From assembly GCA_037044905.1 (NCBI GenBank), contig JBAOKB010000170.1, positions 248,001-312,000 of the forward strand: a DNA stretch of 64,000 nucleotides. The letters run 5' to 3'. Every line of letters begins with the position of its first letter. Position 1 is the stretch's first letter. This document shows positions 11,114 to 22,077 of this stretch, in pieces. A program made the translations under genes and the position numbers. The DNA is from Hortaea werneckii (taxonomy: Eukaryota > Ascomycota > Dothideomycetes > Mycosphaerellales > Teratosphaeriaceae). The notes under the pieces are model-generated. The model was not told the DNA's origin, ran no database searches, and saw only the letters and a program-made list of their open reading frames with translations.

Positions 11114-13147
11114 ATGTCGTGGAACGGCTTCAAGAAGGCCACGTCTCGCATGGGTACGCAGGTCATGATGAAGACTGGACATGTGGAGCGTACCATGGAC
11201 CGTCCGTACGAGGTTGAGGAGCGCCGTTACCGTACCCTCGAGTCTGCCGCGACCCGCCTTCAAAAAGAAGCCAAGGGCTACCTTGACAGTCTGCGTGCTA
11301 TGACTGCTTCGCAGATGCGAATTGCCGAGACCATCGACGCTTTCTACGGCGAAAGTGGCGCCAACGATGGTGTCAGCAGAAGCTACAAACAGGCAGTGGA
11401 GGACCTTGATGCGGAGACAGTCAAGGCACTCGACGGCCCTTACAGGTCAGTACCTAAAGATCTCTACCGCTACGCCTGGAGTGATGAGCTTGGCGACTAC
11501 GACATGGATACAATCGACATCATCAACAATCAACTTCAGTTCAGGAACGGGAATACGAGGCATTTGACAAGAGGCTTTGATGGGACTAGTGAAGGTGGGG
11601 TTGAAGTTGAAGGAGGAAGCATGCTCATGGATTTTGTATACAGGACGACCGTGCTCGAGCCCATAAATCGTTTCTGCGCGTACTTCCCTGATATCAACGA
11701 ATGTAAGTCGTTCCGTGCCGGGATGTTCAAATGGCCAGATTTCAGCTGACATGATGTCAGGCATTAAGAAGCGAGAACACAAGATGCTCGATTACGACGC
11801 CATGCGGAGCAAAGTGAAGAAGCTCACTGACAAGCCTGACAAGGACCCCGGCAAGCTGCCGCGGACCGAAAAGGAATTGGAGATGGTTAGTGTGCATGAC
11901 TTTCTTTCTGAGGACACCATGTCCTATCCCAAGGATTTCAAGAAGCGAGCCAGCCAACAAGCCAACACGGCCACCATTTCCGAGGAGCCCGAGGACGATC
12001 TGCTGGACTTTGAGGAAGCACTGGATCTGAGCGTGCCCAGCCCACCAAAGGTTTCAGAAGCCGTCAGTCGAGTTAGGAGGCAGCAGCAGGAAGAAGAAGC
12101 TGGCGGGAAGAGGTTGAGCGTAGGCAGCTGGGCTAGGCTGGCAAGGAGCAGCAGCATCTTGAGCCGCGTGCCGAGCATCAGGCGATCGGCAAGATCAAGT
12201 TTGGACGGTGAAAGCTTGCTTCAACGCAACCCGTCCGTCTCCTCGAATGCTGCGTCATCCCCACCTGCGACTACAACCAACCTCTTGCCACTCCTGCGCG
12301 AATCCTCAACAGAAATGCTCCTGTCGCCTTCAAGCAGCTTACCTGTACCTCCAGGCGAGCGCCTTGCTCGCTCGTCCAGCCAGCGCACCATCAGCGTGCA
12401 TTCTGACAAGTTCGAAAGCGGTGATGTCGGAGCTTCCGGCTTACCTGCGAGCTTCTTCAATCCTAACGAGACATTCCACAAGCGGACCAGTGTACTCTCT
12501 CAAAGTCCAAGCATCACTTCGAATCTTTCCTCCTCCACAACCAAGGCCAACTGCAAATCCTCGCTTGATGCGGCAGGCAACGACCTCAAGCGTAGGCATT
12601 CTATCCGGCGCCGGCTGTTCACGAATCCAAACCCACTGAACCAGGCAACTCCTCGACGATACAAGGGACCTTTCTTGCAGCCATCGGAGCTAGAGGACAT
12701 CATGCAGCCTCTGAAGGCGGAATTCTTGAAGACGCAGGCTGACTTGATCATGCAGGCGAAACATCTGTACGAACAATTAAACGAGCAATTGACCAATGAG
12801 CTGCCGCAGCTCATTGATCTTCGGTAAAAATTGACACCCCGACCATGTCAAGACACTTTGGGCCGGTGAGCTAATGATCCGATGACAGTGTACCCTACCT
12901 CGACCCATCTTTCGAAGCACTCGTAAAGATCCAGCTACGCTTCTGTGCCGAAGCTTACAGTCGCATGGCGCAGGTTCAACAGTAAGCCCCTCTTTGCCTT
13001 GCGGAATGATGTCCGTCTGTACTAATTCCTCATTTCAGGTACCTGGACGCATCAACGAGAGATCAGTACGCCAACGGCGATCTCGATGCTCGCGTAGAAG
13101 ACGTGCTCGGCCAGATCCGGGACTTGAGTATTGCTGGAACTGTATGA
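11114..13147 (+). CDS. Rvs161/Hob3-type BAR-domain protein with large internal insertion
   Basis: BAR proteins of this type bend membranes at endocytic sites and polarised actin patches. Five exons (11114-11445, 11644-11702, 11761-12823, 12889-12981, 13039-13147) give 551 residues. The ends match the family: SWNGFKKATSRMGTQVMMK at the start, then KEAKGYLDSLRAMTASQ, RTTVLEPINRFCAYFPDINE, and finally VPYLDPSFEALVKIQLRFC and a terminus ending in LSIAGTV. Ordinary orthologues are about 265 residues. The excess is a 290-codon Ser/Arg-rich segment inserted exactly between EKELEM and AKHLYEQLN. It is bordered by GTTAGT (11886) and ATGCAG (ending 12755), so it may be an optional in-frame intron whose removal restores the standard protein. 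The first intron (198 nt) is also in frame and free of stops. Confidence 0.85.
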
Positions 13148-13676
13148 GGCTGCTGACGTTTTTTACTCCCCCCATCCCTCAACCCCCCCAACACAACAGT
13201 GCTTCGCAGCAAACTTTTGATCACGGGAAACAATGACCAACAGATCCGCTCTCGACTACTTGCAAACATGAGAGGGATGAATACAGTAATAGGAGGGTCA
13301 CGGCGCAGGGTCAAAGGAACATTGAGTGTGGCGTCGGAGCTTTCGAAAAGGAGGTGCGGATGGAGGACGATGCTGTTTAAGCAATGAAGAGTTGGCGTGG
13401 ATTTTTACTGAGCAACATGAAGTCATGCGAATGGCATTACGTTTTGCAAAACATTGGACCTTCCTTTTCCCCCCTTTGGGAATGCAGAAATTGTTCCATC
13501 ATCTGCTTGAACACATCCTCTTCGATTTGATGTCTGTAGTGCCAGGAGAGAGTATCGAAGTCTGTGGGAAGTGACGATCTTTGCAAATGAGAAGGTATGG
13601 ATATAACCGTTTGCAGTGGGCTTCGACGGACTATGATCGTCTAAGCAGACGGGCGAAAATGCCTGGTGGGCGAATG
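13148..13676. other. Convergent intergenic region
   Basis: This 0.5-kb stretch lies between the 3' ends of the BAR gene and the AIM9-like gene. Nothing beyond probable 3' UTRs is visible. Confidence 0.5.
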
Positions 13677-15586
13677 TCATCCCAGCCGCTCCACCCACTT
13701 GCTTTGGATTTCAAATTCCGCTAGCTCCTTGCCGCTGAGTGAATGTCGACCCTCCTCTCGCAGCTCTTTGAACAGCTTCCGAGCTTCTTCGTAGGTTTCG
13801 AGCGATGTGTACCCATCCTGGCTCACGAATCCGCTTAGCGAATCCCAGAATTTGGCTCGTTCGTCCCAGTCAGACGATGCTTCTTCATGGGCTTCGATTT
13901 CTTGAGTGCTGAAGTGGATGGGACATGCAATGTTTGTGTTGAGCTTGTTCCATTGCCTTCAAAGAGCGTCAGGACTTGGACTTCGTAACGTATGGCTGTT
14001 TGCGGGAGAGCCTCACCTTTGCAACTGGTATAAACATTCCCGAAGAGGTATCGTCTCGCCTTCCCAGATATCAGGGGCAAAAAGTACTGATTCTCGTCGG
14101 ATCCGCGCTAGAGGTAGATCGAAGAGTTCTTGTAGAGCTGGAAGCCGCCCCCGAACTACGCGATGGTAGTACCAAGACAGGATAGATTTCTCAACCTGTG
14201 TTTGGACTTTCGCTTTTTCTGCTTTGTTTTCGATCGTCTCGAAGTAATCTGGCAATCGTAATATGGTTTCACCATCGTACTCGAGTAGTTGTGGTCGTCT
14301 TTCTTGCATGAAGAGCGGCGCTACCCACGCATCTTGCCAGTCGATTAAGCTTGTAATGCGGCCGTCTTCGATGAAGAGGTTGGGTGCCCGTAAGTCCCAA
14401 TGGAAGAGAGTACCTCTATTCAAGGATTGTTGGCTTGGTGGCAGGTAAGCGCTGACAGCTTCGAACTTGTGTAGTAGTGACAGCCGGGCTTGTGGCGAGT
14501 CCAATAAATCAGAATCATCCTGCGGATCCGTAGGTGTTTCTTTGAGGGGACACTTCGACCCTTCTCGTTCAGATATGGCACGAAGGTAGCTTTGAGCACT
14601 GAACCCTGGTAGGTAGTATTAGCAGCTTTGTCCAGGTAGCAATCTTGAGAGAGACCTTACACGGCCCGCGGTCAATGGCAGGACCTGCATGCTCCGGCTC
14701 CCAAAAAGATCTCTCGGCAAGAGGACCGACTACGAATCGATCTTCTGCGTACGTCTTGGCAGATGGCGGTAGGCTGCCATCAATATCAATGCTAGAGCTG
14801 TATCCAGCAGTATCCGACTTGTAGTACAGGCTTCCGTAACTAAAGCACAAATGTCAGTGAGAATCAGTCACTCAGAAACTCAGCTTACCGACCTTGAGAA
14901 GGCGACCGATTGTAGCTTCTTCTGTATTCCAACGACCTCTTCGACGATCTTGAATTTCTCCTCCAACTCCATGTCAGGCCATATTGCAGCCAGGGGTTTC
15001 CCTTTCGCTTCCTCCATCAAGATGAATTCGCTCCCTGCAGCATTTGCCGTCTTTCCATCCCATGCTATGACTTTCGGAACAGGGATATCGAGAACATTTC
15101 TAGCCTTTTCCCACGCGCAAGATCAGCCTAGATTACTTGCGTTGCCTGCTATTGAACATCGAAACTTACAAAATCCATCGTAGCGACTTCAGAGGTAAGG
15201 ACCCTGGAAATAGGGCCAACGATCGGGTTTGGAATCCTCGCCATCACGACTTCCCCATTGTCCATGTCGAGCCGGAAGACTTTGTTGAAGCCTCCCTCTG
15301 CAAGCTTCAGCATACTGATGCAAGACTGCGCTCCAGAAGCTTTCGCCGCGAGGGACTTCAGGCCTGGGACATTGAATTTCTTGTATCGCTCCTGCAATCT
15401 CGATTCCTCATTCCAGAGCCATCGTCCGCTGGTGTAGCGGTAGAAGTCTTCGTTGTCCGAGCCATTCCTCTCCTGGCATAGGTTTTGAGCTGTCGAGGAG
15501 CTCAAGGCTCTGTAATTCCGTAGAATTGGCAATCTAGACCACAGCGCACGAGGTTCTTTCAGAAGAGTGGTCCTGAACATATCCAT
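13677..15586 (-). CDS. AIM9-like mitochondrial phosphotransferase (APH/choline-kinase fold)
   Basis: This belongs to the fungal AIM9 family, kinase-like proteins of the aminoglycoside phosphotransferase fold that carry a mitochondrial presequence; the substrate is unknown. Five exons (15586-15170, 15104-14893, 14839-14661, 14605-14017, 13956-13677) join in frame to 558 residues. The N-terminus is rich in Arg, Leu and Ser with few acids, as in a targeting signal. Family blocks seen are RYTSGRWLWNEESRLQERY, LAEGGFNKVFRL (nucleotide loop), EFILMEEAKGKPLAAIW, and HWDLRAPNLF followed by SLIDWQDAW, which give the catalytic Asp/Asn and metal-binding Asp. The last exon holds CPIHFSTQEIEAHEE. Two acceptors are AAG and not the usual YAG, so exons 2 and 5 are inferred from frame and homology. 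Confidence 0.85.
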
Positions 15587-16083
15587 GTTAATCTGCGAAG
15601 AGAGCCTGCGAGGCTAGAGCATTGCTTGGATTGCGTCTGGAAAGTGCATGTCAGATAGAGACACACTGGCGGAACATTTTGGATCCGACTTTCGTAAGCT
15701 TTCGATGCCGTTTGCTTCCTACAGTCTCGAGTGCTTCAAATTGATCACGAGCGAACGGACGAGGTTCTGATTGGATTTGGCACGGCTGGATGTTGTACGC
15801 GAACGAACTCGCCTGCGCCTCGCGCTTATCCCGTGTATCCCATTCGCCCAACTACCACATATTCACAGCATCAACAGCGAAAGCGAGCTGCTACGTCCTA
15901 GGTACTGCGGTATGATATAAGCCAGATAAAGTACACAAAGGCAAGCGCCACTAGGCTGCTGCTTCTTACGAGTCTCTACACCTACATGCCTACCTAACGC
16001 GGCTTGATGTACGGCGCGTTATTTGTTACGGCCAAGATTCGGAGAGGCAAATCTCGTGGAGTGAGGATGAGTGCCGAGCACCT
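15587..16083. other. Intergenic region between AIM9-like gene and URC1
   Basis: This holds the AIM9-like promoter and URC1 3' sequences. A CCTAGG palindrome is at 15897-15902. No gene is supported. Confidence 0.5.
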
Positions 16084-17891
16084 TTAACGCCCGCTCGAAG
16101 ACGATAGATCACATCGAGGACAGGAGACAAGGAAAGAAATTCGAGGGTTGAATGCATGAACTGAATGAAGTGTAATAGGTATAGTTGTATCGTAGTCTGT
16201 TCGCGTGGTTGCATTTAATGCTTTTATAAAAATTAGCTCGAGCTTCCGATCCAATTCATATGGATGCTTGATACTTACGTCCACATCTTCCCAAGCGCGG
16301 CCGTGTACCTGATCGAGCTCCTCGGCAGTAATGACTCTTCCTGAGGAGACTAGAGGGTATCGTCAGCTATCAATTCAGCGAAGAGCGAAAAAGAAAAACA
16401 CTTACAGTAACCCGCGAAAATCTTCGCATCGATCTCCACCCTACTATCCTCCGGGATCATCTCATCCGGGATCGGAACCCGCTCATGGATCGGGATACCC
16501 TGCTCAACAATAGCGTCGTGTTTCATATCACTCATACTCAGCATGCGATCGATCTTGGTAATGCCAAGCCAGTGCAGGATATCTGGCATGAGGGCCTGGA
16601 ACCGCATATCCTTGACGCCGGCGATATTCTCCGTGCGTTTGAAGTACTCGGACGCCTTGTCCGAGCCGCGTTTCCGCGCGTTGTAGACGAGGTACTTGGT
16701 GACTTCGCCTAGGGCGCGGCCTTCTTTGCGGAAGTAGATGACGACGCCGGAGCCGCCGTTTTGCGCTTCCTTGACCGCTTCTTCGATGCCGAAGATCAGA
16801 TAGGGACGGCAGGTGCAGATATCCGATCCGAAGACGTCGGAGCCGTTGCATTCGTCGTGCACGCGGAGCGCGAGGCGGACGTTCGGATCGGACATCTTGG
16901 CCGGGTCGCCGAAACAGTAGACGGTCAGACCGCCGATCGGGGGCAGGAAGAGCTTGACGTCGCCTCGCGTGATCAGTTCTGGATAGCTGCCCCCTGTGTA
17001 CTCGAAGAGTGATCGACGCAGTGTACCTTCGTCGACGCCGAACCGCTCTGCAACGCCTGGCAAGTACCAGACTGGCTCCACGGCAATCTTGGTCACGGCC
17101 AGCTCGCCACTGTCGTTGAGACATATCTTCCCATCCGGCACAAGACGGCCTTTCCGTACGCTGTCTTCAAGTTCCGGCAATCGCATGTGCGCCTTGGTGA
17201 CCGCGATCGAGGGCCGGATTTCTAAGCCTTCGTTTTGCATGTGGTCCTTGTACAGCCATGGGGCTAAGTGGCCGAAAGGATCCATGGCTACGATCTTCTT
17301 TGGGTCTCCCCATGCAGCGAACGGGCCGAGCTTTGCAGCTGGTTCCGTGTTGGTGAAGTCAGGCTTGTGGTCAGTGGTTACTTGATGCGACGCCACACCA
17401 AGTGCGTAGTAGATGGAATAGGAGCCGCCATGTGCACCGATGGCGTTTCGTCGTTTGATGGTGGAGGGAGCGCGTGAGACGACCACTGGGCCACGCTTTT
17501 CGGGATCTTTCGCACCCCATTCCATTGGGAGCGGATCAACACCTGCCTGGCCCGGATAGGAGGTGAGAATGATTTTGGACGTCAAGGCTGAGCTTCGAGC
17601 GGGCGACGATGCGGTATGAGCTTGGCCATTGGGTTCCTTGCCGTCGAATGAACTGACGGAATCTCTTGATCGGCCCGGGACACGAGGACTAGAAGCGCCT
17701 ACTTTCGGACTTGGATACGAGGCATCGTGTGCAATGCCTTCGTGCGATTGTTTGACGCCTGCAAGGACGTTGACTCGGCCGTTGATGGCGTCCACGGCCG
17801 AGGAGAGCTGGGAATGGTCCTGCTTGAGTGACTTGAGGGTGCCTAGGATCTCCTGGAGGAGTGCATTTGAGTCGTCTGAGGAACCAGACAT
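16084..17891 (-). CDS. URC1: URC1 uracil-catabolism protein, GTP cyclohydrolase II-like
   Basis: URC1 proteins share the GTP cyclohydrolase II fold but act in the fungal URC pathway, which turns uracil into urea and 3-hydroxypropionate. Exon 1 (17891-16406) starts at MSGSSDDSNALLQEIL; an in-frame Met 51 codons upstream is less likely because that stretch looks like untranslated sequence. The zinc ligands fit the C-x10-C-x-C pattern at residues 348, 359 and 361 within CNGSDVFGSDICTC. GPF.AWGDPKKIVAMDPFG and IPIHERVPIPDEMIPEDSRVE are further family blocks. Exon 2 (16349-16279) adds GRVITAEELDQVHGRAWEDV. After WEDVD a GTAAGT follows: either a second intron leads to a short last exon, or translation runs through to TAA at 16084. 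The exact C-terminus is therefore uncertain. The urea transporter DUR3 lies about 2 kb away. Confidence 0.85.
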
Positions 17892-18493
17892 GATGTGCGA
17901 GTGGCAGGTAGGAGTCAGGAGGGAAGACGAGATGGAGAGATGTGAGGGCGGTAAGTTAGCTGGAGAAGGGTAGTGGGAAAGCGCAGATGATATCCAAGAT
18001 GTTTCCAGGTGTTTGCCAGGAGGAACAATCAAGCAAGCAAGCAAGCAGGCACGAAGAAGTAGTTACGGGAATGCCTACAGACGACGTGTCTAGTGGCAAT
18101 CGTGGAGCCGTTGGAGTTAGGTACGGCGGTCGCCGGGCGTCGATTGTTTACTGATAGGGCGCCGTAGTTAGCCGAAGCATTCATCCACGGGCATGTCAGC
18201 TCCGCAGCCACAGCTCCAGCCACATTGGAACCCGTGACTGTGACCTCCACTCAGCCCCTCCAGCCCCTCCAGCTGTTCTCGCTGTTCACTGTTGCGACCT
18301 CAAGTTGACGACGTGCGCGACCCCGCCGGCTCGGGCACTACCCTTAGCGGCGGATGAATCCACGGTCCCGGCTCGGGTACTTCGTCATTCCTTCCCTTCA
18401 CGTCTAGCTAAAAGTCGCGACGCGATCCCCGACATCGACATTCCATCCGACACCCTCCCACTACACTATCCACCAATCCTCACTTCAACCACC
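17892..18493. promoter_or_regulatory. Divergent promoter region, URC1 / ELF1
   Basis: This 0.6-kb region carries the promoters of minus-strand URC1 and plus-strand ELF1. One HGATAR-type site (TGATAG, 18152-18157) could bind a GATA nitrogen regulator. A short imperfect repeat of CAGCCCCTC is at about 18253-18270. Confidence 0.4.
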
Positions 18494-19047
18494 ATGGGGA
18501 AGCGAAAGAAATCCTCGCGTCAGCCTCAGGGCAAGAAGAAGGTGAGATTGTGCCTTCCCGCTCCACCATCTCCCGTGTGTGCGCCAACTGACTGACGGAT
18601 GCCCGGTACAGCGCGAACCTCTTGCGACCCAGTTCAAATGCGTCTTCTGCGCCCACGAAACCTCGGTCGGCGTCTCGATTGATCGCAAGAACAAGCTAGG
18701 CACCCTCCACTGCCGCCAGTGCGGTCAACACTTCCAGTCAAAGAGCCCGATGGATGGTTCGTACTAATCATAGTCACTTCGCTTTCCGGGACCCCTGCTA
18801 ACCTCGATCAACAGCGCTTATGCAACCGGTCGATATCTACTTTGAATGGATCGATGCCTGCGAGGATGTCGCCAAGGAGCAGGCTGCTGCCGCACAGCCC
18901 CCTCCGCCCTCAGCACGTGCGACGCAACCGTCTCAGCGCGAGAAGAGCAGACTGGGCATGGCGCCTGGCGAGCGCATGACGGAAGAAGACAGGCAATTTA
19001 TTGAAGATGATGAGGCAGATGCTGAGCAAGAGTATGCTGATGAGTGA
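18494..19047 (+). CDS. ELF1: Transcription elongation factor 1 (ELF1), zinc-ribbon protein
   Basis: ELF1 binds RNA polymerase II and helps it pass nucleosomes. Three exons (18494-18541, 18612-18756, 18815-19047) encode 141 residues with canonical splice sites. The basic N-terminus MGKRKKSSRQPQGKKK is followed by a four-Cys zinc ribbon: FKCVFCAHE and LHCRQCGQHF. The conserved PVDIYFEWIDACE lies in exon 3. The C-terminal tail is acidic (EEDRQFIEDDEADAEQEYADE). A second, longer open frame (19001-19324, different phase) overlaps the tail and could be reached by an alternative intron (see findings). The gene sits between URC1 and DUR3. Confidence 0.95.
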
Positions 19048-19742
19048 GCTGCGCAGTGAGCGGCGTGCCGACCCTACTACACCAGGGCGCATACGCAGCG
19101 TCCACATGAGCTCGACAGCAAAACTTCACGGTATAAAGCGTCAGCTAAAGCGACAAGGCACCTCTTCCGACCTTGGCTCCTCTCCACCGCCAAAGAGACT
19201 GCGCAAGAAGGACCGAGAGCTTCTGCTACATTCGGAGATGATGAATGACTTTAGCGACAATGAGAACGAGAATGGCGCGACCACCGACGGGGATGATGTG
19301 ATGTCAGCGTTTACGAGGCGTTGACGGTGACTCGCGAGTGTCCACATGACTTTTGTTGTCCGGCGTCACCAGAAGCGACAGCCACAGTTAATACCCTGCC
19401 AACCGAGGTCGGAAGGAGATTCTTAGCTTTGTTATAACAGAAATGAAATGATTAGATTCAGCGCGAATTCGTTCTTCTGTCAGAGCCAGGCACAGCGCAA
19501 CACGTACACACAGAGTCCTTTATTCGACGGTCCATGGGGTGCAATTGATTGCAGGCAGAGCTGTGGGGATCTGATCGATAGATTACACTCAAGCGCGGAG
19601 AACCTTCCCCTTCCATTGTACGTGAATCGTAGGCCAAAAAGTCAGTGCGAATATCAACACTCCCCACTGATCGTTATTTTCTGGCATCTCAAAGTGCATG
19701 GGAACATTAAGACATTACAAGCTACTACACCTATAAAGCGCT
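19048..19742. other. Convergent intergenic region with possible ELF1 alternative tail
   Basis: The first 280 bp contain an open frame (ending TGA at 19322-19324) with Lys/Arg- then Asp/Glu-rich composition that may be an alternative last exon of ELF1. The rest looks like 3' flank of DUR3. Confidence 0.4.
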
Positions 19743-22077
19743 CTACTTTTCCGCAGCCACCTTCTCGGACTCGGGCGTAGTCATCGTAGTCTGCACCTCG
19801 ACCCCCTGTCCCTCCATAGTCTCCGGTCTCCACACCGGCCTTCCCTTGCCCGACAAATCCCTCCCCACACTTCTAAACGTATGCGCGATCGTCTCCCTGC
19901 TCTGCCACAACGGCAAGAAAACCACCACGCCGCTCGAGCAGAAGAGCCAGATGATGCCTACGACTACCCAGCCGGTGTAGAAGGACTTGCTGAACACGTA
20001 CCCGGATCCGAACATGGGCATCGGCCATAGGATGATGAAGCAAAGGGCGAGGCTGACGCAGAGGATCCGTGCTATCTTGGCCGCGCGGTCGAGTTTCCTG
20101 CGTTCGGCTTCGCGCTCAGTCGCGGATGGGGTGTACTGTAACGAGGAGCCCATTGCGTCCCCGGTTTCCTGATCTGCGTCGTTGTCGGAGTGCTCCTGGC
20201 TGCTGATGTTGGCCATGGAGACCCAGTCGTAGTTCTGGGGCTTGAAGGGCGGGAGGTATGTCAGGATAGGGATGTAGATTAGTGGGGACAGTAGCGCGAC
20301 GACGTTGCCGACGAGCATGGGTGTGTTCGAGCCGGTTGTCGCGACGCTGAATTCGCCGAATGTCGCGTGGGTTGTTACTAGCCAGGCGATCATTGACGAG
20401 CAGAATCCCAGAGGGGGCGCGAAAGTGGCCGCATGCCAGGACTATGGGGAAGAAGAAAATCAGTATACTTCGGGAAATGAAGCGAATTGAGAGCCTTACC
20501 ATGCCAGACCATGTCAACGTCAAGGTTGCAGGAAGCACGGCCGAAGAGATGATGACGCCCATCATAAGGTACAGATAGCCCATGCCGACGCCAACGTAAT
20601 ACAGCATGGTGGAGAAGCCAGCCATAAACAGCGCGAAGCCCGTCATGCTCAGGTAGTTGACCCGCATGAGTTGCTTACGGCTGGCGCGCGGGTTGATGTA
20701 GGTTTGGTAGATGTCGTATGCGGAGATGGAAGAGACCGAGATGAGTTCGGATGAATACGTACTCATGATGGCCATGTACTGCGTGAGACGTTAGCAACTA
20801 TCAACGCAGGGTCAAAAGGGTTGACTTACGGCAAGGAAGAGAGCGCCTACAGCCCCGCCCTTACCAAGGAGGGCAACTGCAGTGTTGGGAAGAACCAGTC
20901 CGGCTGTTACATCGACGTCTGATAACCGGTTTGGGTAGGTCGGCCAGACTTCGTATCCCTCCAGTGCTAGGCCTGCGAGACCCATGCAGGTCGCCGTCAC
21001 CCACGGCACGGCGAACCAGGCGAGACCGCCCATGGCATATCCTGGCAAGGCGTGGACTGGAGATGCTGCTATGGCCTTGTTGTAGTAGCTGTTATCCAAG
21101 AACACGGTTCCGAACTACAGACGTTGGTTAGCCACAGAAATACCCTCGAATCGAACATTGCACTTACATTGCCGATCAAGTTGATCACGAAGAAGACGCC
21201 TCCACCATGCGACTTCATTGTCAAATAGCTACCTCCCGCATTACCTTCCAGAGGCCTCTCCTGGGCCAGGTTGGTGAGGATTTCCCAAAGTCTGCCCGGC
21301 GACCCGAGGACGCTGTCCGTGGTGTAAGTCGTGAATGCGAAGGAGAAGATGACAATGAGGAAGACCAAGGTGTTGATGTAGTCCGTGATGAAAGTGGCTT
21401 TGATGCCGCCGTAGAGCGTGTAGATGACGACGCCGATCGGGAACAGGAACACTGTGGCCACAGTAGGTGCTCCGGTCAGAAACTCGACGACAGCTGCACC
21501 GCCCGTGAGAAGCATGGCCGTCACCAGGATGTTGGTGAAGCAGCCGAAGACCATGAATACGCCGTGAGTTGCTGGTCCGTACCGTGCTCTCACAACTTCG
21601 AGGACTGTCAAGAGTGTCAGCTAAGTGAACGATGAGACTCGTAAAATACATAGGCAACGCACATGTATGAGCTTTTGGTGCGCGGCGTTTGAGTTCAATT
21701 GCCAGAGTGGCGAACAAAATGATTTGCACGCAAGCACCACCGGCATACCAGAAAGCACCTGAGACGCCATATTGATAAGTCACCGTCGTCGACTGCAACA
21801 ACGTGGCGGCCCAAGTCCAAGTGGAGACGACTGAGGATGCAACCAATCCGGATTTAACAGTGCGGCCGGCCGTGGTAAATTGTTCAGACGTCTGCGCTTC
21901 GTATGTGTATCGTTTTAGACTCCATGTTATGCCAACCATAAAGATGGCGAAGAGAAAGCCGATCGCGACTGTGAGGCCATAGCTGTTAAATCCTTGTTAG
22001 CAGACGATAGCTGGTTGGATTCGCCTGTCAAGGACTTACCCAACGCCTACAGGCAAGACAGGAGCCACCGAAGCCAT
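19743..22077 (-). CDS. DUR3: DUR3-type urea/polyamine active transporter (sodium:solute symporter family)
   Basis: DUR3 is the high-affinity urea transporter of the fungal plasma membrane, a member of the sodium:solute symporter fold driven by protons in fungi. Six exons (22077-22040, 21982-21663, 21604-21168, 21114-20830, 20778-20500, 20441-19743) join to 685 residues, the usual length. The first exon codes for only 12 residues plus two bases ([12 protein letters not shown]). Recognisable blocks are [63 protein letters not shown] and SQLI-type helices such as [20 protein letters not shown]. About 15 hydrophobic segments are spread over all exons, with a hydrophilic loop near residues 520-565 ([17 protein letters not shown]). 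Five HGATAR sites upstream suggest GATA-factor (AreA-type) nitrogen control. Confidence 0.93.

Noticed and set aside
17892..18044. N-terminal 51-residue extension of URC1
   Set aside because: The stretch is Ser/Pro/His-rich and precedes the family-like start MSGSSDDSNALLQEIL; it is more likely 5' UTR.
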